A stretch of DNA of 64,000 nt from positions 62,001-126,000 of the forward strand of contig NZ_QXGR01000004.1 in the NCBI RefSeq assembly GCF_003604195.1, in the 5' to 3' direction. Source of the stretch: Simplicispira lacusdiani (GTDB lineage: Bacteria; Pseudomonadota; Gammaproteobacteria; Burkholderiales; Burkholderiaceae_C). Within the stretch, counting starts at the first letter, position 1; the number at the start of each line of letters is the position of its first letter. Positions 1 through 8,421 of the stretch are shown here, piece after piece. The position numbers and the translations under genes are program-made. Under the pieces are notes generated by a model. That model worked only from the letters and a program-made list of their open reading frames with translations, made no database searches and was not told the DNA's origin.

Positions 1-640
1 GGTCATGCGCCTCGGGGCGCGGGATGATGGGGTACCAGACGGCATAGGTGCCGGTGGCGAAACGCTTGAGCGCATCCTGCACCATGTCCAGCACCTTGCC
101 GTAGTCGCTCTTCATTTCATAGCTGGGATCGCACAGCAGCAGCGCGCGGCGGGCTGGCGGGGGCAGGAATTTCTTGACACCCTCGAAGCCGTCCTCGTGC
201 AGCACGGCCACCTGGCGTCCGGCTTCGAGCTGGGCCACGTTGCCGGCGAGCGCGCGCAGGTCGGTGGGGTGCAGCTCGAACAGCTTGAGCTTGTCGTGCG
301 ATCGCAACAGGCGCTGGATGATGAAGGGCGAGCCGGGGTAGACCTTGGTGCCGGTGCCCTGGTTGAAGGCGCGGACCATGTCCACGTAGGCCTGCAGCAT
401 GGGCGCCAGCGGGGCCTTGGGGGGCTCTGCGGCGATCAGGCGCAGGATGCCCTCGCTGGCTTCGCCGCTGGTGCGGGCGTAGTCGCCATCGAGCCGGTAC
501 AGGCCCGCACCCGCGTGGGTGTCGAGCACGGTGAGGGCAGCGTCCTTCTCGGTGAGGTATTGCAGGGCAGCAACCAGCACGGCGTGCTTGAGCACGTCGG
601 CGTGGTTGCCCGCGTGGAAGGCGTGGCGGTAACTGAACAT
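1..640 (-). CDS. rlmJ: 23S rRNA (adenine-2030-N6)-methyltransferase, 3' part missing
   Basis: SAM-dependent methyltransferase that modifies A2030 of 23S rRNA. The 213 visible codons start with MFSYRHAFHAGNHADVLKH, the hallmark N-terminus of the RlmJ family. A glycine-rich SAM-binding stretch (LDTHAGAGLY) follows near residue 40, and the catalytic tetrapeptide reads DPSY near residue 171 (DPPY in E. coli). The C-terminal part, about 65 residues by family length, lies left of the window. It is transcribed away from the kinase gene. There is no Shine-Dalgarno before the ATG; a weak -10-like hexamer ends 6 bases upstream. Assignment is from sequence motifs. Confidence 0.93.
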   Translation of the reverse strand, partial: MFSYRHAFHAGNHADVLKHAVLVAALQYLTEKDAALTVLDTHAGAGLYRLDGDYARTSGEASEGILRLIAAEPPKAPLAPMLQAYVDMVRAFNQGTGTKVYPGSPFIIQRLLRSHDKLKLFELHPTDLRALAGNVAQLEAGRQVAVLHEDGFEGVKKFLPPPARRALLLCDPSYEMKSDYGKVLDMVQDALKRFATGTYAVWYPIIPRPEAHD

Positions 641-646
641 GCGCCT

Positions 647-652
647 ATGGTA
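647..652 (-). promoter_or_regulatory. -10-like hexamer just before rlmJ ATG
   Basis: TACCAT on the minus strand, then exactly 6 bases (AGGCGC), then the rlmJ ATG. No ribosome-binding site is visible. The spacing would start transcription at the A of ATG. Weak match (4/6) with no clear -35; supported mainly by the same geometry at other genes here. Confidence 0.3.
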
Positions 653-860
653 ACCATGCGCCCGCTGCCGTTGCCCATGGGTGGGTCAGCACGCTGCCCT
701 GGAGGTCCTGGAGGAGGCACAATCGACAATCCTGCGCGAATCGTGACATTTTTTTGCCGCGGTAAGCGTTTTGTTGCGTTTCAACAGCCCTGCCGGGGGA
801 TGATTGCGGTTTACTGGCGCCAGAGACCGTTCGTTTCCGGCCGCTTCCGCATGCCTTCTG

Positions 861-866
861 GGTAAT
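861..866 (+). promoter_or_regulatory. -10-like hexamer just before kinase ATG
   Basis: GGTAAT, 6 bases (TCCGCC), then the ATG at 873, with no Shine-Dalgarno. Candidate leaderless start; weak match, no good -35 seen. Confidence 0.25.
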
Positions 867-872
867 TCCGCC

Positions 873-2813
873 ATGACCGATAGTTCCAGTTCCGCCCCCG
901 CGAACGGGGTGCGCCACGTCGATGCGCTGCCGGTGGGTACCCGCCTGGGCGAGTTCGAGATCCTGGCGCTGCTGGGCGTGGGCGGCTTTGGCATGGTCTA
1001 CAAGGCGTTCGACCATTCGCTGTACCGGGCCGTGGCCATCAAGGAGTTCATGCCGGCGGCCTTGGTGGCGCGCGCGCCGGACGGCTCGCTGCAGGTGCGC
1101 TCGCCGGCCGACCAGCCTGCCTTCCTGGCCGGGCTCAATTCCTTCGTGGGCGAGGCGCGCCTGCTGGCGCAGTTCGACCACCCCTCGCTGGTCAAGGTGT
1201 TCCGCTTCTGGGAAACCAACAACACCGCCTACATGGTCATGCCCCTCTACAGCGGCATGACCTTCAAGCAGGCGCGCGCGCAGATGCGCACGCCGCCGCC
1301 CGAAGAGTGGCTGCGCAAGGTGCTCTGGAGCGTGCTGGGCGCGCTGCGCGTGCTGCACGGCGGACACACGCTGCACCGCGACATCTCGCCCGACAACATC
1401 TTCCTGCAGGATGTCGGCCCGCCGGTGCTGCTGGACCTGGGCGCGGCGCGCCATGCCATCAACGACCGCGACCGCAAGCACACGGCCGTGCTCAAGGTCA
1501 ACTACGCGCCCATCGAGCAGTATTCCGACGGCGATGCCGAGCTGATCCAGGGCCCGTGGAGCGACCTGTATTCGCTGGCCGCCGTGGTGCATGGCTGCTT
1601 GTGCAACGACACGCCGCTGCCGTCCACGCTGCGCGCGATCCGCGACCGCATGGTGCCCTTCTCGCGCGTGGCGCGCACGGTCAAGCGCCAGTTCGGCCAG
1701 GAATACTCCCCCACGTTCGTGGCGGCCATCTCCCAGTCGCTGGCGCTGCGCCCGCCGGACCGGCCGCAGAACATCGATGCCTTCCTGCAGGTGATGGGCA
1801 TGACCTCCGCGCCCCCGGGGCTGGAGTATTTCGACTTCCGCGCCGAACTGGGCGATATCTGGGTCGAGCCCACCGACCAGCCCGGCCCGGGGCTGGTGGT
1901 GCCCACGGTGGATGTCACGTCGGCCGTGGCGGGGTCGCCTGCCGGCATCGCGGGGCCCGTTTCCGTGCCGGTGCCGGTGGTGAAGGCGGCCGCGCCCGCG
2001 CGGGCCGCCGAGCCGCCGCCGCAGGCCGATCCCCTGCAGAAGACGCAGGCCCTGGAGGCCTACGCGGACGAGGGCGACACGGTGTTCCTCGACGCCGGCG
2101 ACACCGTCGTCATGGAGGACATGCCGGACAGCATGTTCATCGATCCGCAAGCGCAGGCCCCCGCGCCGGCCGGCCGCGCGGAGCCCGCGCTGGAAAGCCG
2201 CCCGGCGCCCAGCCCCTCGCGCAGGGCCGCCGCGCGCGCCGCCCGGGAGAGCACCCGGCGCATGGGCGTGGCCTGGTTTGCGGTGGGCGGCGCGGCGCTC
2301 CTGGTGGTGGCGGCCAGCGTTTACGGCTGGCGCAGCCGGGCGCCGGTGCCGCCGGTGGACCCGATCATCACCGAACTGGCCGAACCCGCCTCCGCGCCGG
2401 CCATGGTGGCAGCGTCGCTGCCGGAGCCTTCCGCGTCCGTGGCCCAGGCGGCCTCCGTAGCCAGCGCGGCCGCCGAATCCGCATCCGCCGCGCCCGCGCC
2501 GGCCTTCGTCGTGGCTTCGGGTGCGCGGCCGACCCCGAAACAGCGCCGCCCCGTGCCCGTGGCCAGCGCGCCGGTGGCGGCCGCGGCCGAGCCCCCCTCG
2601 GCCGCGCCCCCACCACCGCCTGAGCCCCCACCCGTGGTGGCGCCCCCCCGGCCCGCGCCGCCTCCGGTGCGGCTGTGCGAGAACACCAGCGTGTTGACGC
2701 GCAGCATGTGCCTGCGCGAGGAGTGCCGCAAGCCGGCCCATGCGGCGCTGCCGGCCTGCGTGGAGTTCCGCCAGCGCATGGAGCCTCTGGAAAAGCAGCA
2801 GATGGCCAATTGA
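873..2813 (+). CDS. Membrane-anchored serine/threonine protein kinase
   Basis: Eukaryotic-like Ser/Thr kinase of 646 residues. The kinase domain spans about residues 25-300: glycine loop GVGGFG (35-40), ATP-binding Lys57 in VAIKE, catalytic HRDISPDN with His168/Asp170, and a metal-binding DLG (Asp188) instead of DFG. A proline/alanine-rich linker leads to a single transmembrane helix at about 464-486. After a second Pro-rich stretch the protein ends in a short Cys-containing domain (RLCENTS, SMCLREECRK, LPACVEF), which by topology should be periplasmic. The in-frame ATG at 804 is less likely than 873, which starts just before the domain. It stands alone, divergent from rlmJ. Substrate unknown; a sensor role for the Cys-containing tail is inference. 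Confidence 0.88.
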   Translation: MTDSSSSAPANGVRHVDALPVGTRLGEFEILALLGVGGFGMVYKAFDHSLYRAVAIKEFMPAALVARAPDGSLQVRSPADQPAFLAGLNSFVGEARLLAQFDHPSLVKVFRFWETNNTAYMVMPLYSGMTFKQARAQMRTPPPEEWLRKVLWSVLGALRVLHGGHTLHRDISPDNIFLQDVGPPVLLDLGAARHAINDRDRKHTAVLKVNYAPIEQYSDGDAELIQGPWSDLYSLAAVVHGCLCNDTPLPSTLRAIRDRMVPFSRVARTVKRQFGQEYSPTFVAAISQSLALRPPDRPQNIDAFLQVMGMTSAPPGLEYFDFRAELGDIWVEPTDQPGPGLVVPTVDVTSAVAGSPAGIAGPVSVPVPVVKAAAPARAAEPPPQADPLQKTQALEAYADEGDTVFLDAGDTVVMEDMPDSMFIDPQAQAPAPAGRAEPALESRPAPSPSRRAAARAARESTRRMGVAWFAVGGAALLVVAASVYGWRSRAPVPPVDPIITELAEPASAPAMVAASLPEPSASVAQAASVASAAAESASAAPAPAFVVASGARPTPKQRRPVPVASAPVAAAAEPPSAAPPPPPEPPPVVAPPRPAPPPVRLCENTSVLTRSMCLREECRKPAHAALPACVEFRQRMEPLEKQQMAN

Positions 2814-2835
2814 TGCCCCGGCGCAGGCGGGCTGC

Positions 2836-2864
2836 TTCCCACGGGACGCCGGAATTTGTATAAT
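2836..2864 (+). promoter_or_regulatory. rplM-rpsI promoter
   Basis: A perfect -10 TATAAT (2859-2864) lies 17 bases after a 4/6 -35 (TTCCCA, 2836-2841). It is the best sigma-70 promoter in the window, fitting a highly expressed ribosomal-protein operon. The predicted start near 2871 gives a leader of about 120 bases. Confidence 0.75.
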
Positions 2865-2869
2865 GGTCG

Positions 2870-2902
2870 GCTTCGCAGCGTTTTTTGGTCCCGCGGCGAA
2901 GC
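2870..2902 (+). other. 5' leader hairpin of rplM mRNA
   Basis: GCTTCGC (2870-2876) pairs perfectly with GCGAAGC (2896-2902) around a 19-base loop containing a T6 run. It sits at the predicted 5' end of the rplM transcript. L13 operons of other bacteria are autoregulated through leader RNA; that this hairpin does so is inference. Confidence 0.4.
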
Positions 2903-2989
2903 ATTCTTCCCACCTAAGAGGCTTCCGTCAAAGAGAAGCACCGACCGTGGAAAAGGACCGCCAAACCCTCTTTTGAAAAGAGCAAGCTC

Positions 2990-3418
2990 ATGTCTACTTT
3001 CAGCGCCAAGCCCGCTGAGGTCGTGCACGAGTGGTTTGTGATTGACGCCACCGACAAGGTGCTCGGCCGGGTAGCCAGCGAAGTTGCCCTCCGTCTGCGC
3101 GGCAAACACAAAGCCATTTACACGCCTCACGTCGATACGGGTGACTACATCGTCATCATCAACGCCGCCAAGCTCAAGGTCACCGGCACCAAGTCCCTGG
3201 ACAAGGTGTACTACCGCCATTCCGGTTATCCGGGCGGTATCACGGCCACGAACTTCCGCGATCTGCAAGCCAAGCACCCCGGCCGCGCGCTGGAAAAGGC
3301 CGTCAAGGGCATGCTGCCCAAGGGCCCGCTGGGTTACGCCATGATCAAGAAACTCAAGGTGTACGGTGGTGCCGAGCATCCCCACACCGCCCAACAGCCC
3401 AAAGTGCTGGAACTGTAA
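2990..3418 (+). CDS. rplM: 50S ribosomal protein L13
   Basis: Structural protein of the large ribosomal subunit, 142 residues, the usual length. Recognised by the L13 core [18 protein letters not shown] (18 residues) and the central [10 protein letters not shown] motif. It is followed after 11 bases by rpsI, the conserved bacterial gene pair. The start is preceded by AAAAGAGCAAGCTC, a modest ribosome-binding site. Transcription comes from the promoter at 2836-2864. Confidence 0.98.
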   Translation: MSTFSAKPAEVVHEWFVIDATDKVLGRVASEVALRLRGKHKAIYTPHVDTGDYIVIINAAKLKVTGTKSLDKVYYRHSGYPGGITATNFRDLQAKHPGRALEKAVKGMLPKGPLGYAMIKKLKVYGGAEHPHTAQQPKVLEL

Positions 3419-3429
3419 GGAGCCTTGAG

Positions 3430-3822
3430 ATGATTGGTGATTGGAACAATGGCACCGGCCGTCGCAAGTCCAGCGTCGCCCGCGTGTTTCTGAAAAAAGG
3501 CTCCGGCAAGATCACGATCAACGGCAAGGACATCCAGTCCTACTTCGGCCGTGAAACCTCGATCATGATCGCCAAGCAGCCCCTCGTGCTGACCAACAAC
3601 CTCGAAACCTTCGATGTCCAGGTCAACGTGCACGGCGGCGGTGAATCCGGCCAGGCCGGCGCCACCCGCCACGGCATCACCCGTGCCCTGATCGACTACG
3701 ACGCGACGCTCAAGTCGGCACTGAGCCAGGCTGGCTTCGTGACGCGCGATGCGCGTGAAGTCGAACGTAAGAAGGTCGGTCTGCGTTCCGCACGCCGCGC
3801 CAAGCAGTTCTCCAAGCGCTAA
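3430..3822 (+). CDS. rpsI: 30S ribosomal protein S9
   Basis: Small-subunit protein of 130 residues whose C-terminal tail reaches the P site. The N-terminal [16 protein letters not shown] and the terminal [17 protein letters not shown], with the invariant basic SKR end, are diagnostic. Co-transcribed with rplM, with AAGGAG ahead of the start. A strong intrinsic terminator follows. Confidence 0.98.
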   Translation: MIGDWNNGTGRRKSSVARVFLKKGSGKITINGKDIQSYFGRETSIMIAKQPLVLTNNLETFDVQVNVHGGGESGQAGATRHGITRALIDYDATLKSALSQAGFVTRDAREVERKKVGLRSARRAKQFSKR

Positions 3823-3842
3823 TCCGCGTTTGCTGCCTGCGC

Positions 3843-3874
3843 AAAGCCGCACCGGGTTCGCCCGCTGCGGCTTT
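3843..3874 (+). terminator. Terminator of rplM-rpsI
   Basis: AAAGCCGC (3843-3850) pairs with GCGGCTTT (3867-3874) and runs into a T-rich tail. Placed 20 bases after the rpsI stop. Confidence 0.85.
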
Positions 3875-3975
3875 TTGCATTTGGGGTGGCATGGGGGACG
3901 GAGGGTATATTGCGGCACCCGGCGCATTCCTTTCCGCGCCCGCTTGCGAGACCGATAGCACAGGAGCTTCCATCC

Positions 3976-4692
3976 ATGCGTTTCCGATTGCTGCGCCGAC
4001 GCCTCACCATCAGCGCACCCCGCATGTCCGTGCGCAGCGCCATGCCCTGGCCCTTGCGCTGGTTGGTGCTGGCGGTCGTGTTCGGCTTCTGCGCGGCCGT
4101 GGCCTTGTGGGCCTTCGAGTTCGGTCGCTCCATCGCGGGGCTCGACGCGGGCATGCGCGACGAGCTGCTGCACCTGCGCTCGGAGGTGGCGCGCTTGCGG
4201 GAAGAGGGCCTGCAGCACCAGACGGTGGCCAACACCTCGGACAGTCTGCTGGTGGCCGAGCGCACCGCGCTGGAGCAGCTCACGGCGCGCCTGCGCCAGG
4301 CCGAGGCCGAAAACCGCGCGCTGCGCGAGGATCTGGGTTTCTTCCAGAAGCTGATCCCGGCCAATGCCGGCGGCGACGGCATCGCCATCCGGGGCCTGCA
4401 GGCCGAAATGGTGGCGGGTACCCATTTGCGCTGGCAGGTGCTGGTGATGAAACCGGTCAAGAACGCCCCTGAGTTCAAGGGGCGGCTGGAGCTTCTGCTG
4501 ACGGGCGTGCGCGACGGCAAACCCTGGAGCCAGACCGTGGCGGGGGAGGGCCAGGCATTACAGCTGCGCCAGTACCGCCGCATGGAGGGCGTGGTCGATC
4601 TGCCGGCCAGGACCGTGGTAAAAACCGTGACGGCCCGGGTCCTGGACGGCAGCGTGCAGCGCGCCGCGCAGACTGTCGAGCTGGGCCAGTGA
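3976..4692 (+). CDS. Uncharacterised membrane protein with coiled coil (DUF6776-like)
   Basis: Protein of 238 residues: a basic N-terminus, one transmembrane helix (about 26-48), a predicted coiled coil (about 60-120, rich in Glu/Arg/Leu heptads) and a C-terminal beta-rich domain. It resembles the betaproteobacterial family I know as DUF6776, which often sits next to a bactofilin as here. The ATG at 3976 is chosen because AGGAGCTT precedes it. The bactofilin gene begins 72 bases downstream, so the two are probably co-transcribed. A partner or anchor role for the bactofilin is inference from neighbourhood only. Confidence 0.75.
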   Translation: MRFRLLRRRLTISAPRMSVRSAMPWPLRWLVLAVVFGFCAAVALWAFEFGRSIAGLDAGMRDELLHLRSEVARLREEGLQHQTVANTSDSLLVAERTALEQLTARLRQAEAENRALREDLGFFQKLIPANAGGDGIAIRGLQAEMVAGTHLRWQVLVMKPVKNAPEFKGRLELLLTGVRDGKPWSQTVAGEGQALQLRQYRRMEGVVDLPARTVVKTVTARVLDGSVQRAAQTVELGQ

Positions 4693-4764
4693 GCGGCTGC
4701 GCGTCCGGCGGGCGCGCAGGCCTTGTTTTCATTCGCGCGGCGGGCCGCGCAAGGAGTGCAATCC

Positions 4765-5163
4765 ATGTTTTCGCGCAACAAGCAGCCCCCCATCAAGAGC
4801 CTGATCGCCGAGGGGAGCCGCATCGATGGCAATGTGCATTTCACCGACGGGCTGCGCATCGATGGCGTGGTGGTCGGCGACGTGCGTGCCGGGGACGACA
4901 AGCCGGGCCTGCTGGTCATTTCCGCTACGGCCCGGGTCGAGGGCCTGGTGCAGGCTGCCCATGTGATCGTCAACGGCCAGATCAACGGCCCCGTGCATGC
5001 CAGCACCATGCTGGAATTGCAGCCCAAGGCGCGCATCGCGGGTGATGTGCACTACAAGACCTTGGAAATGCACCAGGGCGCCACCATCTCCGGAAAGATG
5101 TTCCCCGCGGACGTGTTGCTCGAAGAAAAGCCCACACTGAAATTGGCGTCAAGCAACCCGTAA
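4765..5163 (+). CDS. Bactofilin
   Basis: Polymer-forming cytoskeletal protein (DUF583 family) of 132 residues. The core is a right-handed beta-helix made of short repeats with regularly spaced Gly/Val/Ile (IDGNVHF, IDGVVVGDV, VEGLVQA, INGPVHA, IAGDVHY, ISGKM), flanked by short disordered ends. Bactofilins form filaments without nucleotide and organise cell-wall or polar proteins. The start at 4765 follows AAGGAGTG. It follows the coiled-coil membrane protein, a plausible functional partner. Confidence 0.92.
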   Translation: MFSRNKQPPIKSLIAEGSRIDGNVHFTDGLRIDGVVVGDVRAGDDKPGLLVISATARVEGLVQAAHVIVNGQINGPVHASTMLELQPKARIAGDVHYKTLEMHQGATISGKMFPADVLLEEKPTLKLASSNP

Positions 5164-5220
5164 AGTGAAATTCCGGGTGGTTTGCAGTAGCATTCCGCCC
5201 AAACCAGAACTGGAGTTCCC

Positions 5221-5583
5221 ATGAGTGCCGTTGCAGAAAACATGCCCCCCGAGATGCCCGACCCGATCATCTTCACCGAAAGCGCTGCGGCCAAGGTGGC
5301 GGATCTGATCGCCGAGGAAGGCAATCCGGACCTGAAGCTGCGCGTGTTCGTGCAGGGTGGCGGCTGCTCGGGCTTCCAGTACGGCTTCACGTTCGACGAA
5401 ATCACCAACGAAGACGACACCGTGATGACCAAGAACGGCGTCTCGCTGCTGATCGACGCCATGAGCTTCCAATACCTCGTGGGTGCCGAGATCGACTACA
5501 AGGAAGACCTGCAGGGCGCGCAGTTCGTCATCAAGAACCCGGGCGCCACGTCCACCTGCGGCTGCGGCTCCAGCTTCTCCTGA
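5221..5583 (+). CDS. erpA: Iron-sulfur cluster insertion protein ErpA
   Basis: A-type Fe-S carrier of 120 residues that delivers clusters to apoproteins. The three cluster ligands are present: Cys49 in GGGCSGF, and Cys113 and Cys115 in [10 protein letters not shown] at the C-terminus. The length and the acidic N-terminal extension fit ErpA rather than IscA. GGAG precedes the ATG. It converges with anmK, with only 15 bases between the stop codons. Confidence 0.95.
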   Translation: MSAVAENMPPEMPDPIIFTESAAAKVADLIAEEGNPDLKLRVFVQGGGCSGFQYGFTFDEITNEDDTVMTKNGVSLLIDAMSFQYLVGAEIDYKEDLQGAQFVIKNPGATSTCGCGSSFS

Positions 5584-5598
5584 GCCTCTGAACCACCT

Positions 5599-6723
5599 TC
5601 AGGCGGGGTAGATCCCGCCCAGCACACGGGCGCCTTGGGCGCCCGTGGCGTTTTGGAGGTTGCCCGGCAGGCCGTGCAGCGTCTGGCGCGCCAGCCAGGC
5701 GAAGGCGGCCGCCTCCACCTGGAGCGGCGGCAGGCCATGGGTGTCGGTGGTTTCCACCCGCAGGCCGGGCAATAGCGCCCGCAGCCGTGCCATCAGGTGC
5801 CTGTTGTAGGCGCCACCGCCGCACACGGCCAGCATTTCACTCCTGTTTTGATAGCTAATGGCGCTTGCTGCACAAGCCTTTGCGGTCAATTCCGTCAATG
5901 TTGCCTGGACATCCGCCGCTGTGGCCTGGGCGAAGCGCTCCAGGCGCTGCTGCAGCCACCGTGGATTGAACAGGTCGCGCCCCGTGCTCTTGGGAGGGGG
6001 CTGGCGCAGGAAGGGCTCGTCCTCCAGGCGCGCCAGCAGTTCCGGCAGGACCCGGCCGCTGGCGGCCCAGGCGCCATCGCGGTCGAAGGGCTGGCCGGTG
6101 TGCTGCTGGCACCAGTGGTCCATGAGGGCGTTGCCGGGGCCGCAGTCGAAGCCCAGCGCGCTGCCATCCGCTCCCAGCACGCTCAGGTTGGCGATGCCGC
6201 CGATGTTGAGCACCAGCAGGTCCTGCCCGGGCCTGCCGAACATGTGACGGTGAAAGGCCGGCACCAGCGGAGCGCCCTGGCCGCCGGCGGCCACGTCGCG
6301 GCTGCGGAAGTCCGCCACCACGGCGATGCCGGTCAGCTCGGCCAGCAGGGCGGGGTTGTTGAGCTGCAGCGTGTAGCCCGTGCCGTCGAATTCGCCGGGC
6401 CGGTGGCGCACTGTCTGGCCGTGGGCGCCGATGGCGCGCACGGAGGCCGGTGCCACCCCGGCTTGCGCCAGCAGGATCTGCACGGTTTGGGCATAGCTGC
6501 GCGCCAGCGCGTTGGCGGCCAGCGCGGCGCGGTGCAGTTCGTTGGCGCCCGGGGTGTTGAGGGCCAGCAGCTCGGCGCGCGTGGCGGTGTCGAAAGGCGC
6601 GGCGTGGTGGCGCAGCACCGTGCAGCGCGGGCCGGAGAAGTCGGCCAGCACGGCGTCCACGCCATCGAGCGAGGTGCCCGACATCAGGCCGATGTACAGC
6701 TCGGGGGGCGTGGAGGAAGTCAC
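5599..6723 (-). CDS. anmK: Anhydro-N-acetylmuramic acid kinase
   Basis: Phosphorylates and opens 1,6-anhydro-MurNAc released during peptidoglycan recycling, giving MurNAc-6-phosphate. The 374 residues carry the family signatures GLMSGTSLDGVDAVL near the start, IGAHGQTVRH, NIGGIANLS, FDCGPGNALMD and VCGGGAYN. The start is GTG (6723); no upstream ATG fits, and the first ATG lies inside the signature. Residues about 278-293 (LTAKACAASAISYQNR) are encoded by a copy of the interspersed repeat, an in-frame insertion just before the VCGGG motif. Downstream of the M23 peptidase gene on the same strand, a coherent cell-wall pair. Confidence 0.95.
   Translation of the reverse strand: MTSSTPPELYIGLMSGTSLDGVDAVLADFSGPRCTVLRHHAAPFDTATRAELLALNTPGANELHRAALAANALARSYAQTVQILLAQAGVAPASVRAIGAHGQTVRHRPGEFDGTGYTLQLNNPALLAELTGIAVVADFRSRDVAAGGQGAPLVPAFHRHMFGRPGQDLLVLNIGGIANLSVLGADGSALGFDCGPGNALMDHWCQQHTGQPFDRDGAWAASGRVLPELLARLEDEPFLRQPPPKSTGRDLFNPRWLQQRLERFAQATAADVQATLTELTAKACAASAISYQNRSEMLAVCGGGAYNRHLMARLRALLPGLRVETTDTHGLPPLQVEAAAFAWLARQTLHGLPGNLQNATGAQGARVLGGIYPA
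5846..5891 (-). repeat. Interspersed repeat copy inside anmK
   Basis: The plus strand reads TTTTGATAGCTAATGGCGCTT, matching the repeat family (ATAGCT, GCGCTT, AAGC, GGTCAATT in order). The reading frame of anmK stays open through it. Confidence 0.7.
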
Positions 6724-6792
6724 CTCGACCAGCAGCCTTGAAGTGCGCGCGGCTCCAGCCAGCAGCCGCCGCGCAAGGGCCGCCCCGCCGCG

Positions 6793-6865
6793 CTGGCGGT
6801 GTCCCCCTTCCCGGCGCCAGCCGAGAGAAGGGGGAAGGCGCGAAGCGCCTCAGGGGGATGCATCG
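6793..6865. repeat. GC-rich hairpin repeat between anmK and the M23 peptidase
   Basis: CCCCCTTC (6803-6810) pairs perfectly with GAAGGGGG (6827-6834), followed by GCGCGAAGCGC and CAGGGGG. A similar hairpin block lies at 49,480-49,540. Possible transcription-termination or mRNA-stabilising repeat. Confidence 0.5.
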
Positions 6866-8227
6866 TTATTCAGCGCTGGCCTGCTGGACCAGCTCGGCCG
6901 AGGCCAGCTCGGTGCGCATGACGGCGGCCAGGCGGTCGAACGCAGGGCGGCCGGCGGCCGACACGGGCGCGGCGGGCTCGCTCTGGCGGGCGATGACCAT
7001 CGGGTCCTGGTGCTGGCCGTTGACGCGGAATTCGAAGTGCAGATGCGGGCCCGTGGCCCAGCCCGTGGAGCCCACGGCGCCGATGGTCTGGCCCTGGGAC
7101 ACCGATTCGCCCTTCTTCACGCCGATGCGGCTGAGGTGGGCGTAGACGGTGACGTGTTGATTGCGGTGCTTGACGAAGACCACGTTGCCGAAGCCGTTCT
7201 GTACGCCGGCGAACTCGACCACGCCATCGCCCACGGTGCGCACCGGGGTGCCCGTGGGGGCGGCGAAATCGGTGCCCAGGTGGGCGCGCCAGGTCTTGTG
7301 GATGGGGTGGAAGCGCATCGCGAAGCCGCTGGAGACACGCGAGAACTCGACCGGCGAGGTCAGATAGGCGCGCCGCAGGCTCTGGCCGTCGGGTGTGTAG
7401 TAGGCGCCCTTGCTGGCGCCGGGCTCCTGGAACCACAGGGCCTGGTGCGACTTGCCGTTGTTGTGGAATTCGGCGCTCAGCACGCGGCCGCTGCGCAGCG
7501 GCTCGCCGTCGGCTTCCAGCGTTTCATACACCACGGAGAAGCGGTCACCCTTGCGCAGCGCGCGGCGGAAATCGATGTCGCCCGAGAACAGCTCGGCCAT
7601 CTGCACGGCGACCGGGTCGGGGATGCGCGCCGCGTCGGTGGCGGCGAACAGGGAGCTCTGGATCACGCCACCGGCCAGGCGGCTGGAGGCCGTGAGCGGC
7701 GCGGTCTCGATGCGCGAGGCGAAACCCGCGTCGGTCTTCTCGACCACCAGGCGCTTGAACGTGCCGCTGTCATCGGGAGCCCAGCGGGCCGTGAGGCGCA
7801 GCAGGCGGTGGTCGTCGGTGGTTTCGGCGGAGACCGAGCGGCCGGTGCGGCCCATCAGGTTCTTCTGCACATGGGCGTCGCGGCGCAGGAAGGCGGCGGC
7901 GGCCGGGTCGGCCACGCCCAGGCGTTGCAGCAGGGATTCGGCGGTGTCGCTGCTGCGCAGCTGCTCGGTGCGGAACAGCGAGAAGCCGGGTTGCTCGGTC
8001 AGCTCGGCCAGCGAGAGGCCGCTGGCCAGCGAGGGAATGGACTGCTCGATCTGGCGCACCGGCAGGTCGGCCGGATCGGGAGCCAGCGAGGCCACGGCGA
8101 ACGCGCCGCCACCGCCCGTCAGCAGCAGGGCGGCGAGGATGGCGGTGATGCGTCGGGGGTGTTTCTGGATGCCTTGGATCATCCGGTCGCGCAATGCGAG
8201 GCTGGCGGTGGTCAAGCCGGTGTTCAA
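6866..8227 (-). CDS. M23 family metallopeptidase (murein endopeptidase)
   Basis: Zinc endopeptidase of 453 residues cutting peptidoglycan cross-bridges, MepM/Csd3-like in layout. An N-terminal membrane anchor (about 25-45) is followed by a long periplasmic linker and OapA/LysM-like region, then the LytM domain (about 285-410). Both zinc motifs are intact: HLGTDF (His316 with Asp320) and HLHFEF (His395-Leu-His397). The start shown is TTG at 8227, preceded by GGGGAT; an ATG at 8182 (MIQGIQKHP) is the alternative. Divergent from tyrS, upstream of anmK. Confidence 0.92.
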   Translation of the reverse strand: MNTGLTTASLALRDRMIQGIQKHPRRITAILAALLLTGGGGAFAVASLAPDPADLPVRQIEQSIPSLASGLSLAELTEQPGFSLFRTEQLRSSDTAESLLQRLGVADPAAAAFLRRDAHVQKNLMGRTGRSVSAETTDDHRLLRLTARWAPDDSGTFKRLVVEKTDAGFASRIETAPLTASSRLAGGVIQSSLFAATDAARIPDPVAVQMAELFSGDIDFRRALRKGDRFSVVYETLEADGEPLRSGRVLSAEFHNNGKSHQALWFQEPGASKGAYYTPDGQSLRRAYLTSPVEFSRVSSGFAMRFHPIHKTWRAHLGTDFAAPTGTPVRTVGDGVVEFAGVQNGFGNVVFVKHRNQHVTVYAHLSRIGVKKGESVSQGQTIGAVGSTGWATGPHLHFEFRVNGQHQDPMVIARQSEPAAPVSAAGRPAFDRLAAVMRTELASAELVQQASAE

Positions 8228-8421
8228 GAGTCGATCCCCAGGGTGATTGCACGCCCAGCAAGACGCCCTGGCATGGGAACCAGGGGTTGCGGGGCGGGCA
8301 GACTGTCAGTGCCGCAGCTTCGGGAGATAGATCCCCTTGGGACGGGCCACTTAGAATCCGCCACTGCGATGTGGGCGCAAGTATAGCGAACCACCAGAGC
8401 GGCACACCCAAGAAAACCCTT

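Noticed and set aside
645..2741. A 698-codon minus-strand frame opposite the kinase
   Set aside because: Low-complexity Arg/Gly/His translation; kinase motifs are on the plus strand.
5627..5645. Perfect hairpin CGGGCGCC-TTG-GGCGCCCG as erpA terminator
   Set aside because: It lies in the anmK coding end and lacks a proper T-run, so it may be coincidental in GC-rich coding DNA.
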